This document shows positions 22,676-31,881 of a stretch of DNA of 40,943 nt, in pieces; positions within the stretch are counted from its first letter, which is position 1, and each line of letters begins with the position of its first letter. This stretch comes from Cellulomonas fimi (lineage in GTDB: Bacteria; Actinomycetota; Actinomycetes; Actinomycetales; Cellulomonadaceae), in assembly GCF_028527925.1 (NCBI RefSeq), contig NZ_JAPESW010000032.1:1-40943 (forward strand). Direction: 5' to 3'. Under the pieces are notes generated by a model that had not been told where the DNA came from, did no database searches, and was given only the letters and a program-made list of their open reading frames with translations. A program made the translations under genes and the position numbers.

Positions 22676-24217
22676 TCAGGACGTACGGCGCAGCAGCGTG
22701 AGGTGCATCGCGTCAGTGCCGTGCACGTGCGGCCACAGCTGCACGTGCGAGCGGTCGGTGAGGTCCACCTCGCGCCGCGCGACGCCCTGCACCACGGCCG
22801 CGGTGTCCAGGCGCTCGACGTCGATGCCCGCCTTCGTCGCCGCCCGCAGGGCGTCCTTCACGACGAGCCGCGTCTCGGCCAGGTGCGGCGAGCAGGTCAC
22901 GTACGCGACGACTCCGCCGACCCGCACGGCCCGCAGCGCGGACCCGAGCAGGTCGCGCTGCAGGGCCGTGAGTGCCGTCAGGTCCGCGGGGGTACGGCGC
23001 CAGCGCGCCTCGGGCCGGCGCCGCAGCGCGCCGAGCCCCGTGCAGGGCGCGTCGACCATGACCCGGTCGAACGCGCCGGGCTCGTCGTCACCCAGCACCC
23101 GTCCGTCGCCGGTCCGGACGACCTCGACCGCGTCCGACGGGACCGCGCGCAACGACTGCCGCACGAGTCGCGCGCGGTGCGGCTGCACCTCGTTCGCCAC
23201 GAGCCGCGCACCGCGGCCCGCGGCCTCCGCCGCGAGCAGGGCCGCCTTGCCGCCCGGACCCGCGCACAGGTCGAGCCAGCGGGCGTCGCGGCCCTCGAGC
23301 GGTGCCGCCGCGAGCGCGAGCGCGACGAGCTGGCTGCCGTCGTCCTGCACCCCCGCGCGCCCCTCGCGCACGGCGGGCACCGACGCGGGGTCACCGCCGG
23401 TCAGCACGACGGCGGTCGGCGAGAGCGGGGCCGGCGCGTCCGACGTGGCGCCGAGCTCGTCGACGGTCGCCAGGCCGGGTCGCGCGACGAGCGTGACGAG
23501 CGGGGCCGTGTTGTCGGCGGCGAGCAGGGCGTCGAGCTCGTCGACGGGCCGGCCGTCCCCCGCGAGCGCCTCGCGCAGGGCCCGTGCGACCCACAGCGGG
23601 TGGCTGTCGACCACGGCGAGCCGGGCGACGGGGTCCTCGCCGGCGGCGTCGGCGATGCGCCGCTCCCACGCGTCCCACGGTTCACGGGAGACGGCGCGCA
23701 GGACGGCGTTGACGAACTGGGCCGGTCCGGCGCCGAGCGCGTCGCGGGCGAGCCCGACGGTCTCGGACACGGCCGCGTGGGGCGGGACGCGCATGCCGAG
23801 CAGCTGGTGCGCGCCGAGCCGCAGGACGTCGAGCACGGGCGGGTCGATGCGGTCGGTCGAGCGGGCCGCGGCGAGCTCGAGCACGGCGTCGTAGCGGCCT
23901 CGCAGGCGCAGGGTGCCGTACGCGAGCTCGGTCGCGAACGCGGCGTCGCGCCCGGTCAGGCCGCGCTCGCGCAGCAGCGGCGGCAGGACGAGGTTGGCGT
24001 AGGCGTCGCTCTCGGCGACGGTCCGCAGCACGTCGTAGGCGACCCGCCGGGACGGGTCGGTGCTGCGGCGGCGCTGGGAGGGTGCCGCGGCGGTGCGGGA
24101 CGAGCGGCCCTCGCGCCGTGCCGCGCCGCGCTGGCGTCCCTGCGCGTCGCGCCCCGCGCCGCCGTCGCCGCGGCCGCGGGCGTCTCGGGGCCCGTCCGGT
24201 CGGTCCGCCGGGCTCAC
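22676..24217 (-). CDS. rsmB: 16S rRNA m5C methyltransferase RsmB-like
   Basis: This SAM-dependent RNA cytosine-C5 methyltransferase is 513 aa and acts on 16S rRNA (C967 in E. coli). After a basic, disordered N-terminus, a NusB-like domain starts near [20 protein letters not shown]. The Rossmann methyltransferase follows with [20 protein letters not shown], motif [21 protein letters not shown] and motif [16 protein letters not shown], which carry the two active-site cysteines. The GTG start overlaps the fmt stop by 4 bases (GTGA). The longer open frame upstream is only a shadow of fmt. Confidence 0.93.
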   Translation of the reverse strand: MSPADRPDGPRDARGRGDGGAGRDAQGRQRGAARREGRSSRTAAAPSQRRRSTDPSRRVAYDVLRTVAESDAYANLVLPPLLRERGLTGRDAAFATELAYGTLRLRGRYDAVLELAAARSTDRIDPPVLDVLRLGAHQLLGMRVPPHAAVSETVGLARDALGAGPAQFVNAVLRAVSREPWDAWERRIADAAGEDPVARLAVVDSHPLWVARALREALAGDGRPVDELDALLAADNTAPLVTLVARPGLATVDELGATSDAPAPLSPTAVVLTGGDPASVPAVREGRAGVQDDGSQLVALALAAAPLEGRDARWLDLCAGPGGKAALLAAEAAGRGARLVANEVQPHRARLVRQSLRAVPSDAVEVVRTGDGRVLGDDEPGAFDRVMVDAPCTGLGALRRRPEARWRRTPADLTALTALQRDLLGSALRAVRVGGVVAYVTCSPHLAETRLVVKDALRAATKAGIDVERLDTAAVVQGVARREVDLTDRSHVQLWPHVHGTDAMHLTLLRRTS

Positions 24218-25158
24218 GCGGCACCGTCCGCGCCGAGGACCGTGCCGTCCGCGGGTCGGGCACCGCGCGCCCAGTCGGCGGCGTCCATGGGTCGCTTGCC
24301 CGGCGGGGTGACGAGCCCGAGCCGGACGGCACCCCCGCCCGTGCCGACGAGCACCTCGCGCTTGGTGGCGCGCAGCTCGCCGGGCCGCAGGTCGCGGACG
24401 TCGGGCAGCGGGGTCACCGGGCCGAGGCCGAGTCGCGCGCCGTCGGGGAGCGTCGTCCACGCGCCCGGAGCCGGGGTGCAGCCGCGGATGCGGCGGTCGA
24501 CGGCGTGCACGGGGTGCGACCAGCGGACCCGGGCGTCGTCGACCTCGATCTTGGGCGCGTGGCTCACGCCGTCGGCGGGCTGCGGGACGGGGCTGAGGAT
24601 GCCGTCCTCGATCGCGTCGAGCGTGCGGACCAGGAGGCCCGCGCCTGCGTGGGAGAGCCGGTCGAGCAGGTCGCCCGCGGTGTCGCGCGGGCGGACGGTC
24701 TCGGTCAGCGTGCCGAAGACGGGCCCGGTGTCGAGGCCCTGCTCGATGCGGAACGTCGTCGCGCCCGTGACCTCGTCGCCGGCGATCAGGGCGTGCTGCA
24801 CGGGCGCGGCGCCGCGCCACGCGGGCAGGACGGAGAAGTGCAGGTTGACCCAGCCGTGGGTGGGCACGTCGAGGACGCTCGCGGGCAGGATCGCGCCGTA
24901 CGCGACGACGGGTGCGGCGTCGACGGCGAGCTCCTTCAGCCGGGCGACGAACTCCTCGTCGCGCGGGCGTGCGGGCGTCAGCACCTCGACGCCCGCGTCG
25001 AGCGCGCGTTCCTTGACGGGGCTGGGGTGCAGGGTGCGGCCGCGGCCGGAGCGGGCGTCCGGCCGCGTGAGGACGGCGACGACCTCGTGACGCGACGCGA
25101 GGAGCGCCTCGAGCGACGGCACCGCGGCCGCAGGTGTTCCGGCGAAGAGCAGTCGCAT
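24214..25158 (-). CDS. fmt: Methionyl-tRNA formyltransferase
   Basis: Fmt formylates initiator Met-tRNA using 10-formyl-tetrahydrofolate. It is 314 aa with the start [20 protein letters not shown], the hydrolase-like loop with [18 protein letters not shown], and the catalytic [20 protein letters not shown] with the following [16 protein letters not shown]. The C-terminal OB-like domain includes [20 protein letters not shown]. The ATG lies 7 bases after a TAGGAT hexamer that contains the stop codon of the upstream HAD gene. It is coupled to rsmB downstream. Confidence 0.97.
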   Translation of the reverse strand: MRLLFAGTPAAAVPSLEALLASRHEVVAVLTRPDARSGRGRTLHPSPVKERALDAGVEVLTPARPRDEEFVARLKELAVDAAPVVAYGAILPASVLDVPTHGWVNLHFSVLPAWRGAAPVQHALIAGDEVTGATTFRIEQGLDTGPVFGTLTETVRPRDTAGDLLDRLSHAGAGLLVRTLDAIEDGILSPVPQPADGVSHAPKIEVDDARVRWSHPVHAVDRRIRGCTPAPGAWTTLPDGARLGLGPVTPLPDVRDLRPGELRATKREVLVGTGGGAVRLGLVTPPGKRPMDAADWARGARPADGTVLGADGAA

Positions 25159-25165
25159 GCGGACG

Positions 25166-25171
25166 ATCCTA
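25166..25171 (-). promoter_or_regulatory. -10 element, leaderless promoter of fmt, overlapping a stop codon
   Basis: TAGGAT on the minus strand ends 7 bases before the fmt ATG. Its TAG is at the same time the stop codon of the HAD hydrolase gene. Confidence 0.5.
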
Positions 25172-25792
25172 GGTGGCGCCGGGGTCGGCTCCCGCGTCGA
25201 GCAGGCCGCGCGCGACGAGGTCCCGGCGCAGCGCGGCCGCGTCGGTGAAGACGATCCCGTCGAACCCGGCCTCGCGCGCACCGGCGACGTTCGCCGGGGA
25301 GTCGTCGACGAAGAGGGCGTCCGCCGGGTCGACGCCGTACCGCTGCGCGAGCAGCCGGAAGATCGCCGGATCGGGCTTGGCGAGACCCACCTCCCCCGAC
25401 ACGAGCACGTCCTCGAGCAGTCCGATCGCCGGCGCCGCGGGTGCGGCGTGGTGGAACGTCTCCGCGGACCAGTTGGTGAGGCCGAGGAGGCGCACGCCAG
25501 CGGCGGCGAGGTCGCGGACGACGTCGGCGCTGCCCGGGACGGGCCCCGCGAGGGTGTCGGCGAAGTGCCGGACGTACAGGTCGAGCGCGGGGACGTGCTG
25601 CGGGTGCGTCGCACGCACGGCCTCACGCGCGTCCGCCCAGGGCCGCCCCGCGTCCTGCTGGTGGTTGAGCGCCGCGAAGTCGACGTCGGCGAAGAACCGG
25701 TCGACGTCGGCCCGCGCCATCCGACCCGCGTACGCCCCGTACGGGTCCCACCGCACGAGGACGTTGCCGAGGTCGAGCACGACGACCGTCAC
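25169..25792 (-). CDS. HAD-family hydrolase
   Basis: This haloacid-dehalogenase-superfamily protein of 207 aa is probably a small-molecule phosphatase. The nucleophile motif is [13 protein letters not shown], which has Gly where most phosphatases have the second Asp, as in the YihX-like subgroup. Motif II is [12 protein letters not shown], the motif III Lys is in [10 protein letters not shown], and the metal-binding acidic pair is in [19 protein letters not shown] helical cap domain lies between motifs I and II. The GTG start overlaps the priA stop by 4 bases (GTGA). The substrate is unknown. Confidence 0.88.
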   Translation of the reverse strand: MTVVVLDLGNVLVRWDPYGAYAGRMARADVDRFFADVDFAALNHQQDAGRPWADAREAVRATHPQHVPALDLYVRHFADTLAGPVPGSADVVRDLAAAGVRLLGLTNWSAETFHHAAPAAPAIGLLEDVLVSGEVGLAKPDPAIFRLLAQRYGVDPADALFVDDSPANVAGAREAGFDGIVFTDAAALRRDLVARGLLDAGADPGAT

Positions 25793-27888
25793 GACAGGTC
25801 CGCCGGGTCGAGCTGGACCCGCAGCGTGCCGCCCTCGCGCCGCGCGCTCCGGACCGCGAGCGAGGCCGCCATCGCGCGGGCGAGCGCGCCACCGCGGGCT
25901 CGCGGCACCCGCACGAGCGCCCGCACGTCGGGCTCGAGGGCGGTCGTCGGGCCGCGGCCGGGTGCGACCGGCGCGGGGACGGGCCCGAGCACGTCGACGT
26001 CGTCGAGGTCGAGGCGTGCGACGACGGCCTCGACGGCGTCGCGCGGGCCGGTGACGGCGGCGACGCGGACCGCGGGCGGCAGCCCGAGCTCGACCCGCTC
26101 GTCGGCCTCGCGCTCCGCCAGCCCCGCGGGGTCCCACCGGACCAGGGCCTGCGTGGGCCGCTCGGGCGCGTCGCCGACGAGGAGGACCGTGCCGCCGTCG
26201 GCGGAGGGTCGCACGAGTGCGGCGGCGGCCAGCCAGCGCCGGAGGGCCGCGACCGCGCTGCCCAGTCCCGCGCCCGACGTGCCGACGGCGGCGTCGAGCA
26301 GGACCGCGGCCGCGTACCCGGCGGGCGCGACCGGCTCGGCGCCCGGGGTCGCGACGACCACGGCGGGCGCGTCGGGCACCTGGTCGAGCACGCCGCCCGA
26401 CGCGCGCGCGCCCGACACCCGCACGGTCACGCCGGGGAACGCCCGGCCGAGCTCCTCGGCGGTCCGCTCCGACCCGACGCGGACCGAGCGCAGCGCGGTC
26501 GACCCGCACGCGCCGCAGCGCCACGACGTCGCGAGACGCCCGCACCAGCGGCACGTCGGCACACCGTCCTGACCGGTGAGGCCGAGCGGGCCGTGGCACG
26601 TCCCGCACCGGGCGTCCGCGCGGCAGCGGCCGCACGCGACGACCGGCACGTAGCCCGCCCGGGGCACCTGGACGAGCACCGGACCGGCCGCGAGCCGGTC
26701 CCGGATCGTCCGCCATGCCGGCGACGGCAGGCGGGCGGCCGCCGCGGGCCCCTCCCGCGCCAGCTCGACCGACGTGAGCGCCTGGACGCGGGGGGTGCGC
26801 GCGCGGACCGTCGGGCGGTCGGCCGCGACCTCGCGCGCCCAGCCCGACGCGACGAGCGCCTGCGCCTCGACCGTCCGCGCGTGCCCGCCGACGAGCAGCG
26901 CGCACCCCGCGAGGTCGGAGCGCAGCGCGAGCACCTCGCGGACGTGCGGGTACGGGGCGCGCGGCTCGGCGTGCAACGGGTCGCCGTCGTCCCAGCAGAC
27001 GGCGAGGCCGAGGTCCCGCACGGGCGCGAACGCCGACGCGCGCGTCCCCACGACGACGTCGGCGGCGCCGCGCAGCGCCGCGAGGAACGCCCGGTACCGC
27101 GGCGCGGGCCCGTCGTCGGCCGTCAGCCGGACGACTCCCCCGGTCGTCTCGGGCGACCACGCCGGCACGCCCGCGGTTCTGAGCGCGGCCAGGACCCGGA
27201 CGACGTCACGCGCGTCCGGCACGACGACGAGCGCGCCGCGGCCGCCCAGCACGCACGCGGCGACGGCCTGCGCGACCGCGTCCTCCCACCGGTCCCCGGG
27301 GCCCCCGGGCAGCGCCGTCCAGACCGCGCGCGGCGCACCGCCGGCCTGCACGTGCTGCACGAACGCGGGCCCGCCGCGGTAGGCCGACCACGCCGACGCG
27401 TCGGCGCCGGCGACGGGCGGGCGCGGGGCGCCGTCGGGGACGGCGAACGTCTCGGACTCGACGCGTGCGTGCCGCGTGGGCACCGCCAGGCGCAGCACGT
27501 CGGACAGGGTCCCGGCCCACCGGTCGGCGACCGCGCGCGCGAGCGCGAGCACCTCGGGCGACAGGACCGGCTCGCCCGACACGACGCGACGCAGCGGCGC
27601 GAGCGTGCCCGTGTGCTCGGCGGTCTCGGCGCGGTCCAGCAGGTAGCCGTCGACGTCCTGACCGCCGAACCGGACCTTGACCCGCACGCCCGGCACCGCC
27701 TGCGCGTCCAACCGCGCGGGCACCAGGTACTCGAACGTCCGGTCGAGGTGCGGCGGGGACAGGTCGACCGCGACCCGCGCCACCGGCAGCCGCTCCGCCG
27801 GCTCGAGTCCGGCCGCCCCGAGACGCGGGCGCGCGCGACGACGCGGGCCCGGCACCCCGTCCAGGACGAGCTGCTCGCCCGCCGTCAC
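25789..27888 (-). CDS. priA: Primosomal protein N' (PriA), ATPase motifs degenerate
   Basis: PriA recognises stalled forks and restarts replication. The 699-aa protein has the N-terminal 3'-DNA-binding domain (ARVAVDLSPPHLDRTFEYLV) and a zinc region of eight cysteines at about 416-461 (CGRCRADARCGTCHG and later CRWCGR, CGACGS). The helicase core is eroded: where GxGKT should be there is LGGRGALVVVPDARDV, and where DEEH should be there is WDDGDPLH. This matches what is known of actinobacterial PriA, annotated as probable or helicase-dead. The GTG start is 51 bases after metK. Confidence 0.92.
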   Translation of the reverse strand: MTAGEQLVLDGVPGPRRRARPRLGAAGLEPAERLPVARVAVDLSPPHLDRTFEYLVPARLDAQAVPGVRVKVRFGGQDVDGYLLDRAETAEHTGTLAPLRRVVSGEPVLSPEVLALARAVADRWAGTLSDVLRLAVPTRHARVESETFAVPDGAPRPPVAGADASAWSAYRGGPAFVQHVQAGGAPRAVWTALPGGPGDRWEDAVAQAVAACVLGGRGALVVVPDARDVVRVLAALRTAGVPAWSPETTGGVVRLTADDGPAPRYRAFLAALRGAADVVVGTRASAFAPVRDLGLAVCWDDGDPLHAEPRAPYPHVREVLALRSDLAGCALLVGGHARTVEAQALVASGWAREVAADRPTVRARTPRVQALTSVELAREGPAAAARLPSPAWRTIRDRLAAGPVLVQVPRAGYVPVVACGRCRADARCGTCHGPLGLTGQDGVPTCRWCGRLATSWRCGACGSTALRSVRVGSERTAEELGRAFPGVTVRVSGARASGGVLDQVPDAPAVVVATPGAEPVAPAGYAAAVLLDAAVGTSGAGLGSAVAALRRWLAAAALVRPSADGGTVLLVGDAPERPTQALVRWDPAGLAEREADERVELGLPPAVRVAAVTGPRDAVEAVVARLDLDDVDVLGPVPAPVAPGRGPTTALEPDVRALVRVPRARGGALARAMAASLAVRSARREGGTLRVQLDPADLS

Positions 27889-27939
27889 GTCGACGACCCC
27901 GTCCGGCGGGGCGCTCGGCTGCGCGGCACGCGTCGCGGC

Positions 27940-29142
27940 TCAGCCGACGGCGGCCAGCAGGTCGGCCGCGCGGTCGGTGCGCTCCCACGTGAAGTCGGGC
28001 AGCTCGCGCCCGAAGTGGCCGTACGCCGCCGTGCGCCGGTAGATGGGACGCAGCAGGTCGAGGTCGCGGATGATCGCGGCCGGGCGCAGGTCGAACACCT
28101 CGCGGATCGCCGCGGTCAGACGCCCGACGGGCACGACGCCCGTGCCGAACGTCTCGACGTACAGGCCGACGGGGTGCGACTTGCCGATCGCGTAGGCGAC
28201 CTGCACCTCGCAGCGCTTCGCGAGGCCCGCGGCGACGACGTTCTTGGCGACCCAGCGCATCGCGTACGCGGCCGACCGGTCGACCTTCGACGGGTCCTTG
28301 CCGGAGAACGCGCCGCCGCCGTGCCGGGCGAAGCCGCCGTACGTGTCGACGATGATCTTGCGACCCGTCAGGCCCGCGTCGCCCTTCGGACCGCCGACGA
28401 CGAACGTGCCCGTCGGGTTCACGAGGAGGCGGTGGCCCGACGCGTCGAGGTCGAGCTGCGCGAGGACCGGCGCGACGACGTGCTCCGCGATCGCGGGGCG
28501 CAGGTAGCTGTCGAGCTGGACGTCGGGGTCGTGCTGCGTGGAGAGGACCACGGTGTCGAGCGAGACCGCGCGGTCGCCCTCGTAGCCGATCGTCACCTGC
28601 GTCTTGCCGTCGGGGCGCAGACCCGGCACGAGCTCCTGGCGGCGGACCTCCGCGAGGCGCTCGGCGAGGCGGTGCGCCGCCCAGATCGGCAGCGGCAGGA
28701 GCGACGGGGTGTCGTCGCACGCGTACCCGAACATCAGGCCCTGGTCGCCCGCGCCCTGCAGGTCCAGCGGGTCGATGTCCGCGGAGTCCTGGCGAACCTC
28801 GATCGACTTGTCGACGCCCTGCGCGATGTCCGGCGACTGCTGCCCGATCGAGACGGACACGCCGCACGAGTCGCCGTCGAAGCCGATGTGCGACGACGTG
28901 TAGCCGATGCCCTTGACGACCTCGCGGACGACCTGCGGGATCTCGACGTACGCGCTCGTCGTCACCTCGCCGGCGACGTGCACGAGACCGGTGGTGACCA
29001 TCGTCTCGACCGCCACGCGGGCCGCGGGGTCCTGGTCGAGGATCGCGTCGAGGATCGCGTCGGAGATCTGGTCGCAGACCTTGTCGGGGTGGCCTTCCGT
29101 CACCGACTCGGACGTGAACAGGCGCGCGGAAGCCTCAGTCAT
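27940..29142 (-). CDS. metK: S-adenosylmethionine synthetase
   Basis: MetK makes S-adenosylmethionine from methionine and ATP. It is 400 aa with all standard blocks: [20 protein letters not shown] with the ATP-binding His, the methionine loop [17 protein letters not shown], the P-loop-like [19 protein letters not shown], and [15 protein letters not shown]. Its product supplies the rRNA methyltransferase and others. The ATG follows a TAGGCT hexamer by 7 bases, so it has its own leaderless promoter although it lies in a same-strand series of genes. Confidence 0.98.
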   Translation of the reverse strand: MTEASARLFTSESVTEGHPDKVCDQISDAILDAILDQDPAARVAVETMVTTGLVHVAGEVTTSAYVEIPQVVREVVKGIGYTSSHIGFDGDSCGVSVSIGQQSPDIAQGVDKSIEVRQDSADIDPLDLQGAGDQGLMFGYACDDTPSLLPLPIWAAHRLAERLAEVRRQELVPGLRPDGKTQVTIGYEGDRAVSLDTVVLSTQHDPDVQLDSYLRPAIAEHVVAPVLAQLDLDASGHRLLVNPTGTFVVGGPKGDAGLTGRKIIVDTYGGFARHGGGAFSGKDPSKVDRSAAYAMRWVAKNVVAAGLAKRCEVQVAYAIGKSHPVGLYVETFGTGVVPVGRLTAAIREVFDLRPAAIIRDLDLLRPIYRRTAAYGHFGRELPDFTWERTDRAADLLAAVG

Positions 29143-29149
29143 GGCGCAC

Positions 29150-29155
29150 AGCCTA
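29150..29155 (-). promoter_or_regulatory. -10 element, leaderless promoter of metK
   Basis: TAGGCT on the minus strand is followed by 7 bases and the ATG at 29142. Confidence 0.55.
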
Positions 29156-29165
29156 ACGGGACGGA

Positions 29166-29187
29166 AACGGCCCCCTCACCGGCCGTT
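29166..29187 (-). terminator. Hairpin at the coaBC stop
   Basis: A 7-bp stem (29166-29172 with 29181-29187) has an 8-base loop. It overlaps the coaBC stop by one base and lies just upstream of the metK -10 element, consistent with a terminator between the two units. Confidence 0.5.
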
Positions 29188-30377
29188 CACCAGCGCGTGA
29201 GCACCGCGTCCCACACGGCGTCCGCGACGTCGTCCTTGCTCCCCGCCGCCGACGCCACCACCTCACCCGCCCCGTCGAGCACGACGACGTCGTTCGTGTC
29301 CGTGCCGAAGCCGCGGCCGTCGCCGACCGCGTTCACGACGAGCAGGTCCGCCTTCTTGCGCAGCGCCTTGGCCCGGCCGTGCTCGAGCACCGACCCGTGC
29401 TCGTCGCCCGTCTCGGCGGCGAACCCCACGACGACCTGCCCCTCACGGAGGCGGTCCGCGGCGAGCTCGGCCAGCACGTCCGGGTTCTCGACGAGGTGCA
29501 GCGTCGGGGCGGACCCGTCGCCGCGCTTCTTGATCTTGGCGTCGGCGAGCGACGCGGGCCGGTAGTCGGCGACGGCCGCCGCCATGACCACCGCGTCCGC
29601 GTCCTTCGCGGCGGTGCGCACCGCGTCCCGCAGCTGTGCCGCGGTCTCGACGGGCACCGCGTCGACGCCGGGCGGGACCGGGACGGAGAGGTTCGCGGCG
29701 ACGAGCGTCACCTGCGCACCGCGCGCGGCGGCGGCCCGCGCGAGCGCGACGCCCTGCCGGCCGGAGCTGCGGTTGCCGAGGAACCGGACGGGGTCGAGCG
29801 GCTCGCGCGTCCCGCCGGCGGAGACGACCACGCGGCGACCCGCGAGGTCGCGCGGGCCGACGAGCGCGAGGGCCGCGGCGGCGATCTCCTCGGGCTCGGG
29901 CAGCCGGCCGGGGCCGGTGTCGGCGCCCGTGAGCCGGCCGCTCGCGGGGTCGAGCACGTGGACGCCGCGGCGGCGCAGGGTGTCGACGTTCGCGACCGTC
30001 GCGGGGTGCTCCCACATCTCGGTGTGCATCGCCGGGGCCATGAGCACCGGGCAGCGCGCGACGAGCAGCGTCGCGGTGAGCAGGTCGTCGGCGCGGCCGG
30101 TCGCCGCACGCGCGAGCAGGTCGGCCGTCGCGGGGGCGACCACGACGAGCTCGGCCGTCTTGCCGACGGCGACGTGCGCGACCTGGTCGACGTCCTCGAA
30201 GACGTCCGTCGTCACGGGATGCCCGGACAGGGCCTCCCACGTCGCGCGCCCGACGAACTCGAGCGCGGCGACGGTCGGCACGACGCGCACGTCGTGCCCC
30301 GCCTCACGGAAGAGGCGCAGCAGCAGCACCGCCTTGTACGCGGCGATGCCGCCCGCGACGCCCAGGACGATCCGCAT
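29187..30377 (-). CDS. coaBC: Bifunctional phosphopantothenoylcysteine decarboxylase / synthase
   Basis: CoaBC joins 4'-phosphopantothenate to cysteine and decarboxylates the product, two steps of coenzyme A synthesis. It is 396 aa. The N-terminal FMN domain shows VLGVAGGIAAYKAVLLLRLF, VVAPATADLLARAATG and the substrate clamp APAMHTEMWEHPA. The CTP-dependent CoaB domain shows VVSAGGTREPLDPVRFLGNR, AAAVADYRP, KIKK and VVGFAAETGD. Its FMN need links it to the riboflavin operon. It lies 10 bases after rpoZ and is probably co-transcribed with it. Confidence 0.97.
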   Translation of the reverse strand: MRIVLGVAGGIAAYKAVLLLRLFREAGHDVRVVPTVAALEFVGRATWEALSGHPVTTDVFEDVDQVAHVAVGKTAELVVVAPATADLLARAATGRADDLLTATLLVARCPVLMAPAMHTEMWEHPATVANVDTLRRRGVHVLDPASGRLTGADTGPGRLPEPEEIAAAALALVGPRDLAGRRVVVSAGGTREPLDPVRFLGNRSSGRQGVALARAAAARGAQVTLVAANLSVPVPPGVDAVPVETAAQLRDAVRTAAKDADAVVMAAAVADYRPASLADAKIKKRGDGSAPTLHLVENPDVLAELAADRLREGQVVVGFAAETGDEHGSVLEHGRAKALRKKADLLVVNAVGDGRGFGTDTNDVVVLDGAGEVVASAAGSKDDVADAVWDAVLTRW

Positions 30378-30387
30378 GTGCGGTGCC

Positions 30388-30651
30388 TCAGGCCTCCGTG
30401 GCCTCGGAGGTCAGCAGTCCGGCGTCGATCTCGCGCATGGCGATCGACAGCGGCTTCTCCTGCGGGCGCGTGTCGACGAGCGGGCCGACGTACTCGAGCA
30501 GGCCCTCGTTGAGCTGCGAGTAGTACGCGTTGATCTGACGGGCGCGCTGCGCCGAGTACAGCACGAGGGCGTACTTGGAGTCGGCGCGCTCGAGGAGCTG
30601 GTCGATCGGCGGGTCGGTGATGCCCGTGGGGGCGGCGACGGTTCCGGACAC
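30388..30651 (-). CDS. rpoZ: RNA polymerase omega subunit
   Basis: Omega assists beta' folding and RNA polymerase assembly. It is 87 aa from the GTG at 30651, with [40 protein letters not shown] and [12 protein letters not shown], all typical of actinobacterial omega. A GGGAG lies 8-12 bases before the GTG; a start further upstream would add an unrelated Pro/Ser-rich stretch. A -10 hexamer overlaps the gmk stop, giving a leader of about 60 bases. Confidence 0.94.
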   Translation of the reverse strand: MSGTVAAPTGITDPPIDQLLERADSKYALVLYSAQRARQINAYYSQLNEGLLEYVGPLVDTRPQEKPLSIAMREIDAGLLTSEATEA

Positions 30652-30715
30652 GATGGTCTCCCGTGAGGTCGATGGGGGGTGCGGCGCGGTGGCCGCGGGG
30701 CGGAGCCTGCCCACG

Positions 30716-30721
30716 ATCCTA
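30716..30721 (-). promoter_or_regulatory. -10 element of rpoZ overlapping the gmk stop codon
   Basis: TAGGAT on the minus strand lies 64 bases before the rpoZ GTG; its TAG is the gmk stop codon. The leader would be about 57 bases and include the GGGAG. Confidence 0.4.
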
Positions 30722-31288
30722 CCTGGTCGCGATCCCCATCACCCGGACCAGCTCGTCCGTGGCCCGGTGCACGTCGTCGTTGACGATCACGGTGTCGAAC
30801 TCGGACTCGGCCGCGAGCTCGACGCGCGCCGTCGCGAGGCGCCGCTCGCGCTCCTCCGCGTCCTCGGTCCCCCGCCCGACGAGCCGGCGCTCGAGCTCGG
30901 CGAACGACGGCGGGGCGAGGAACACGAAGTGCGCGTCCGGCATGGACGCCCGCACCTGGCGGGCGCCCTGCAGGTCGATCTCGAGGAGCGCCGGCTCACC
31001 GGCGGCGAGCCGACGCTCGACGGGCTCACGAGGCGTGCCGTACCGGTTGCGACCGTGGACGACCGCCCACTCCAGCAGGTCGCCGTTCTCGACCATCCGG
31101 TCGAACTCGTCGACGCTGACGAAGTGGTAGTGCACCCCGTCGACCTCGCCCGGTCGTGGCGACCGCGTCGTCGCGGACACCGACAGCCAGACCTCGGGGT
31201 AGCGCGTGCGGACGTCGGCGGACACCGTGCCCTTGCCGACGGCGGTGGGTCCGGCGAGAACGGTCAGCCGGGCGGGCGTCGTCGTCAT
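30719..31288 (-). CDS. gmk: Guanylate kinase
   Basis: Gmk phosphorylates GMP to GDP. It is 189 aa with P-loop [15 protein letters not shown], the GMP-binding [20 protein letters not shown], the GNDLLEW-type segment ([18 protein letters not shown]), [19 protein letters not shown] and the lid region [17 protein letters not shown]. The P-loop has Thr-Ala where many Gmk proteins have Ser-Gly, a conservative change. It lies 43 bases after mihF, a pairing conserved in actinobacteria, and is probably co-transcribed with it. Confidence 0.96.
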   Translation of the reverse strand: MTTTPARLTVLAGPTAVGKGTVSADVRTRYPEVWLSVSATTRSPRPGEVDGVHYHFVSVDEFDRMVENGDLLEWAVVHGRNRYGTPREPVERRLAAGEPALLEIDLQGARQVRASMPDAHFVFLAPPSFAELERRLVGRGTEDAEERERRLATARVELAAESEFDTVIVNDDVHRATDELVRVMGIATR

Positions 31289-31331
31289 GGGTGGTGCGGT
31301 ACTCCTCGTGCGCAGCGGTGACGGGCGACCG

Positions 31332-31643
31332 TCACCCGAAGCGGTCGACGAGCGCCTTCACCTGGTGGGGTCCGAGGCCGCGGACGCGCCGCGTCTCCGA
31401 GATGCCGATCTCGGAGATGATCGCACGAGCCTTGACCTTGCCCACACCGGGCAGGGACTCGAGGAGGGCGAGCACCTTGAGCTTGCCGATCGTCTCGTCC
31501 TTCTGGCCCTGCTCGATGACCTCGGACAGGGTGCCCTGGGAGTACTTGAGGCGGTTCTTGACCTCGGCACGGGCCTGCCGGGCGGCGGCGGCCTTCTGGA
31601 GCGCTGCGGCTCGTTGTTCGGGAGTCAGCGGAGGAAGAGCCAC
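31332..31643 (-). CDS. mihF: Actinobacterial integration host factor (mIHF)
   Basis: mIHF is a nucleoid-associated DNA-binding protein unrelated to HU/IHF of proteobacteria; it is essential in mycobacteria. The 103-aa product has the N-terminal [20 protein letters not shown] helix, then [20 protein letters not shown] and the DNA-binding helix-hairpin-helix [20 protein letters not shown], ending in [19 protein letters not shown]. The GTG at 31643 has a GAAGG 10-14 bases upstream. It has its own promoter and is separated from the pyr operon by a strong terminator. Confidence 0.95.
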   Translation of the reverse strand: MALPPLTPEQRAAALQKAAAARQARAEVKNRLKYSQGTLSEVIEQGQKDETIGKLKVLALLESLPGVGKVKARAIISEIGISETRRVRGLGPHQVKALVDRFG

Positions 31644-31705
31644 GCGCGTCACCTTCTCGTCAGTGGGCCAGCGATCTCGACGGATGCGCAGGGATCGTGA
31701 CAACG

Positions 31706-31734
31706 AAACTAGCGAGGCCCATCGAGGTCGGCAA
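31706..31734 (-). promoter_or_regulatory. Promoter of mihF (housekeeping type)
   Basis: TTGCCG (minus strand, 31734-31729) and TAGTTT (31711-31706) are separated by 17 bases. The leader would be about 55-60 bases with a GAAGG before the GTG. It is the only promoter here where both hexamers and spacing look good by eye. Confidence 0.55.
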
Positions 31735-31827
31735 CGCGGACGCGCCGGAGCGACCTGCGAGGACGCCCGTTCGGGCAACCGACCCACGAGTGCCCGCGGC
31801 ACCCACGCGGCCGCGGGCGCGGCCGGA

Positions 31828-31872
31828 CTCGCGCACCGGCAGCCGCCCGCGCGGGGGCCGCCGGTGCGCGAG
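31828..31872 (-). terminator. Terminator of the pyr operon
   Basis: A perfect 13-bp stem (31828-31840 with 31860-31872) encloses a 19-base GC-rich loop that can pair further. It begins 9 bases after the pyrF stop. Confidence 0.75.
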
Positions 31873-31881
31873 CCGCGCGGG

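Noticed and set aside
30719..31288. Loss of function in guanylate kinase because of the altered P-loop (GPTAVGKGT)
   Set aside because: The Gly-Lys-Gly-Thr core that holds phosphate is intact; only flanking small residues differ.
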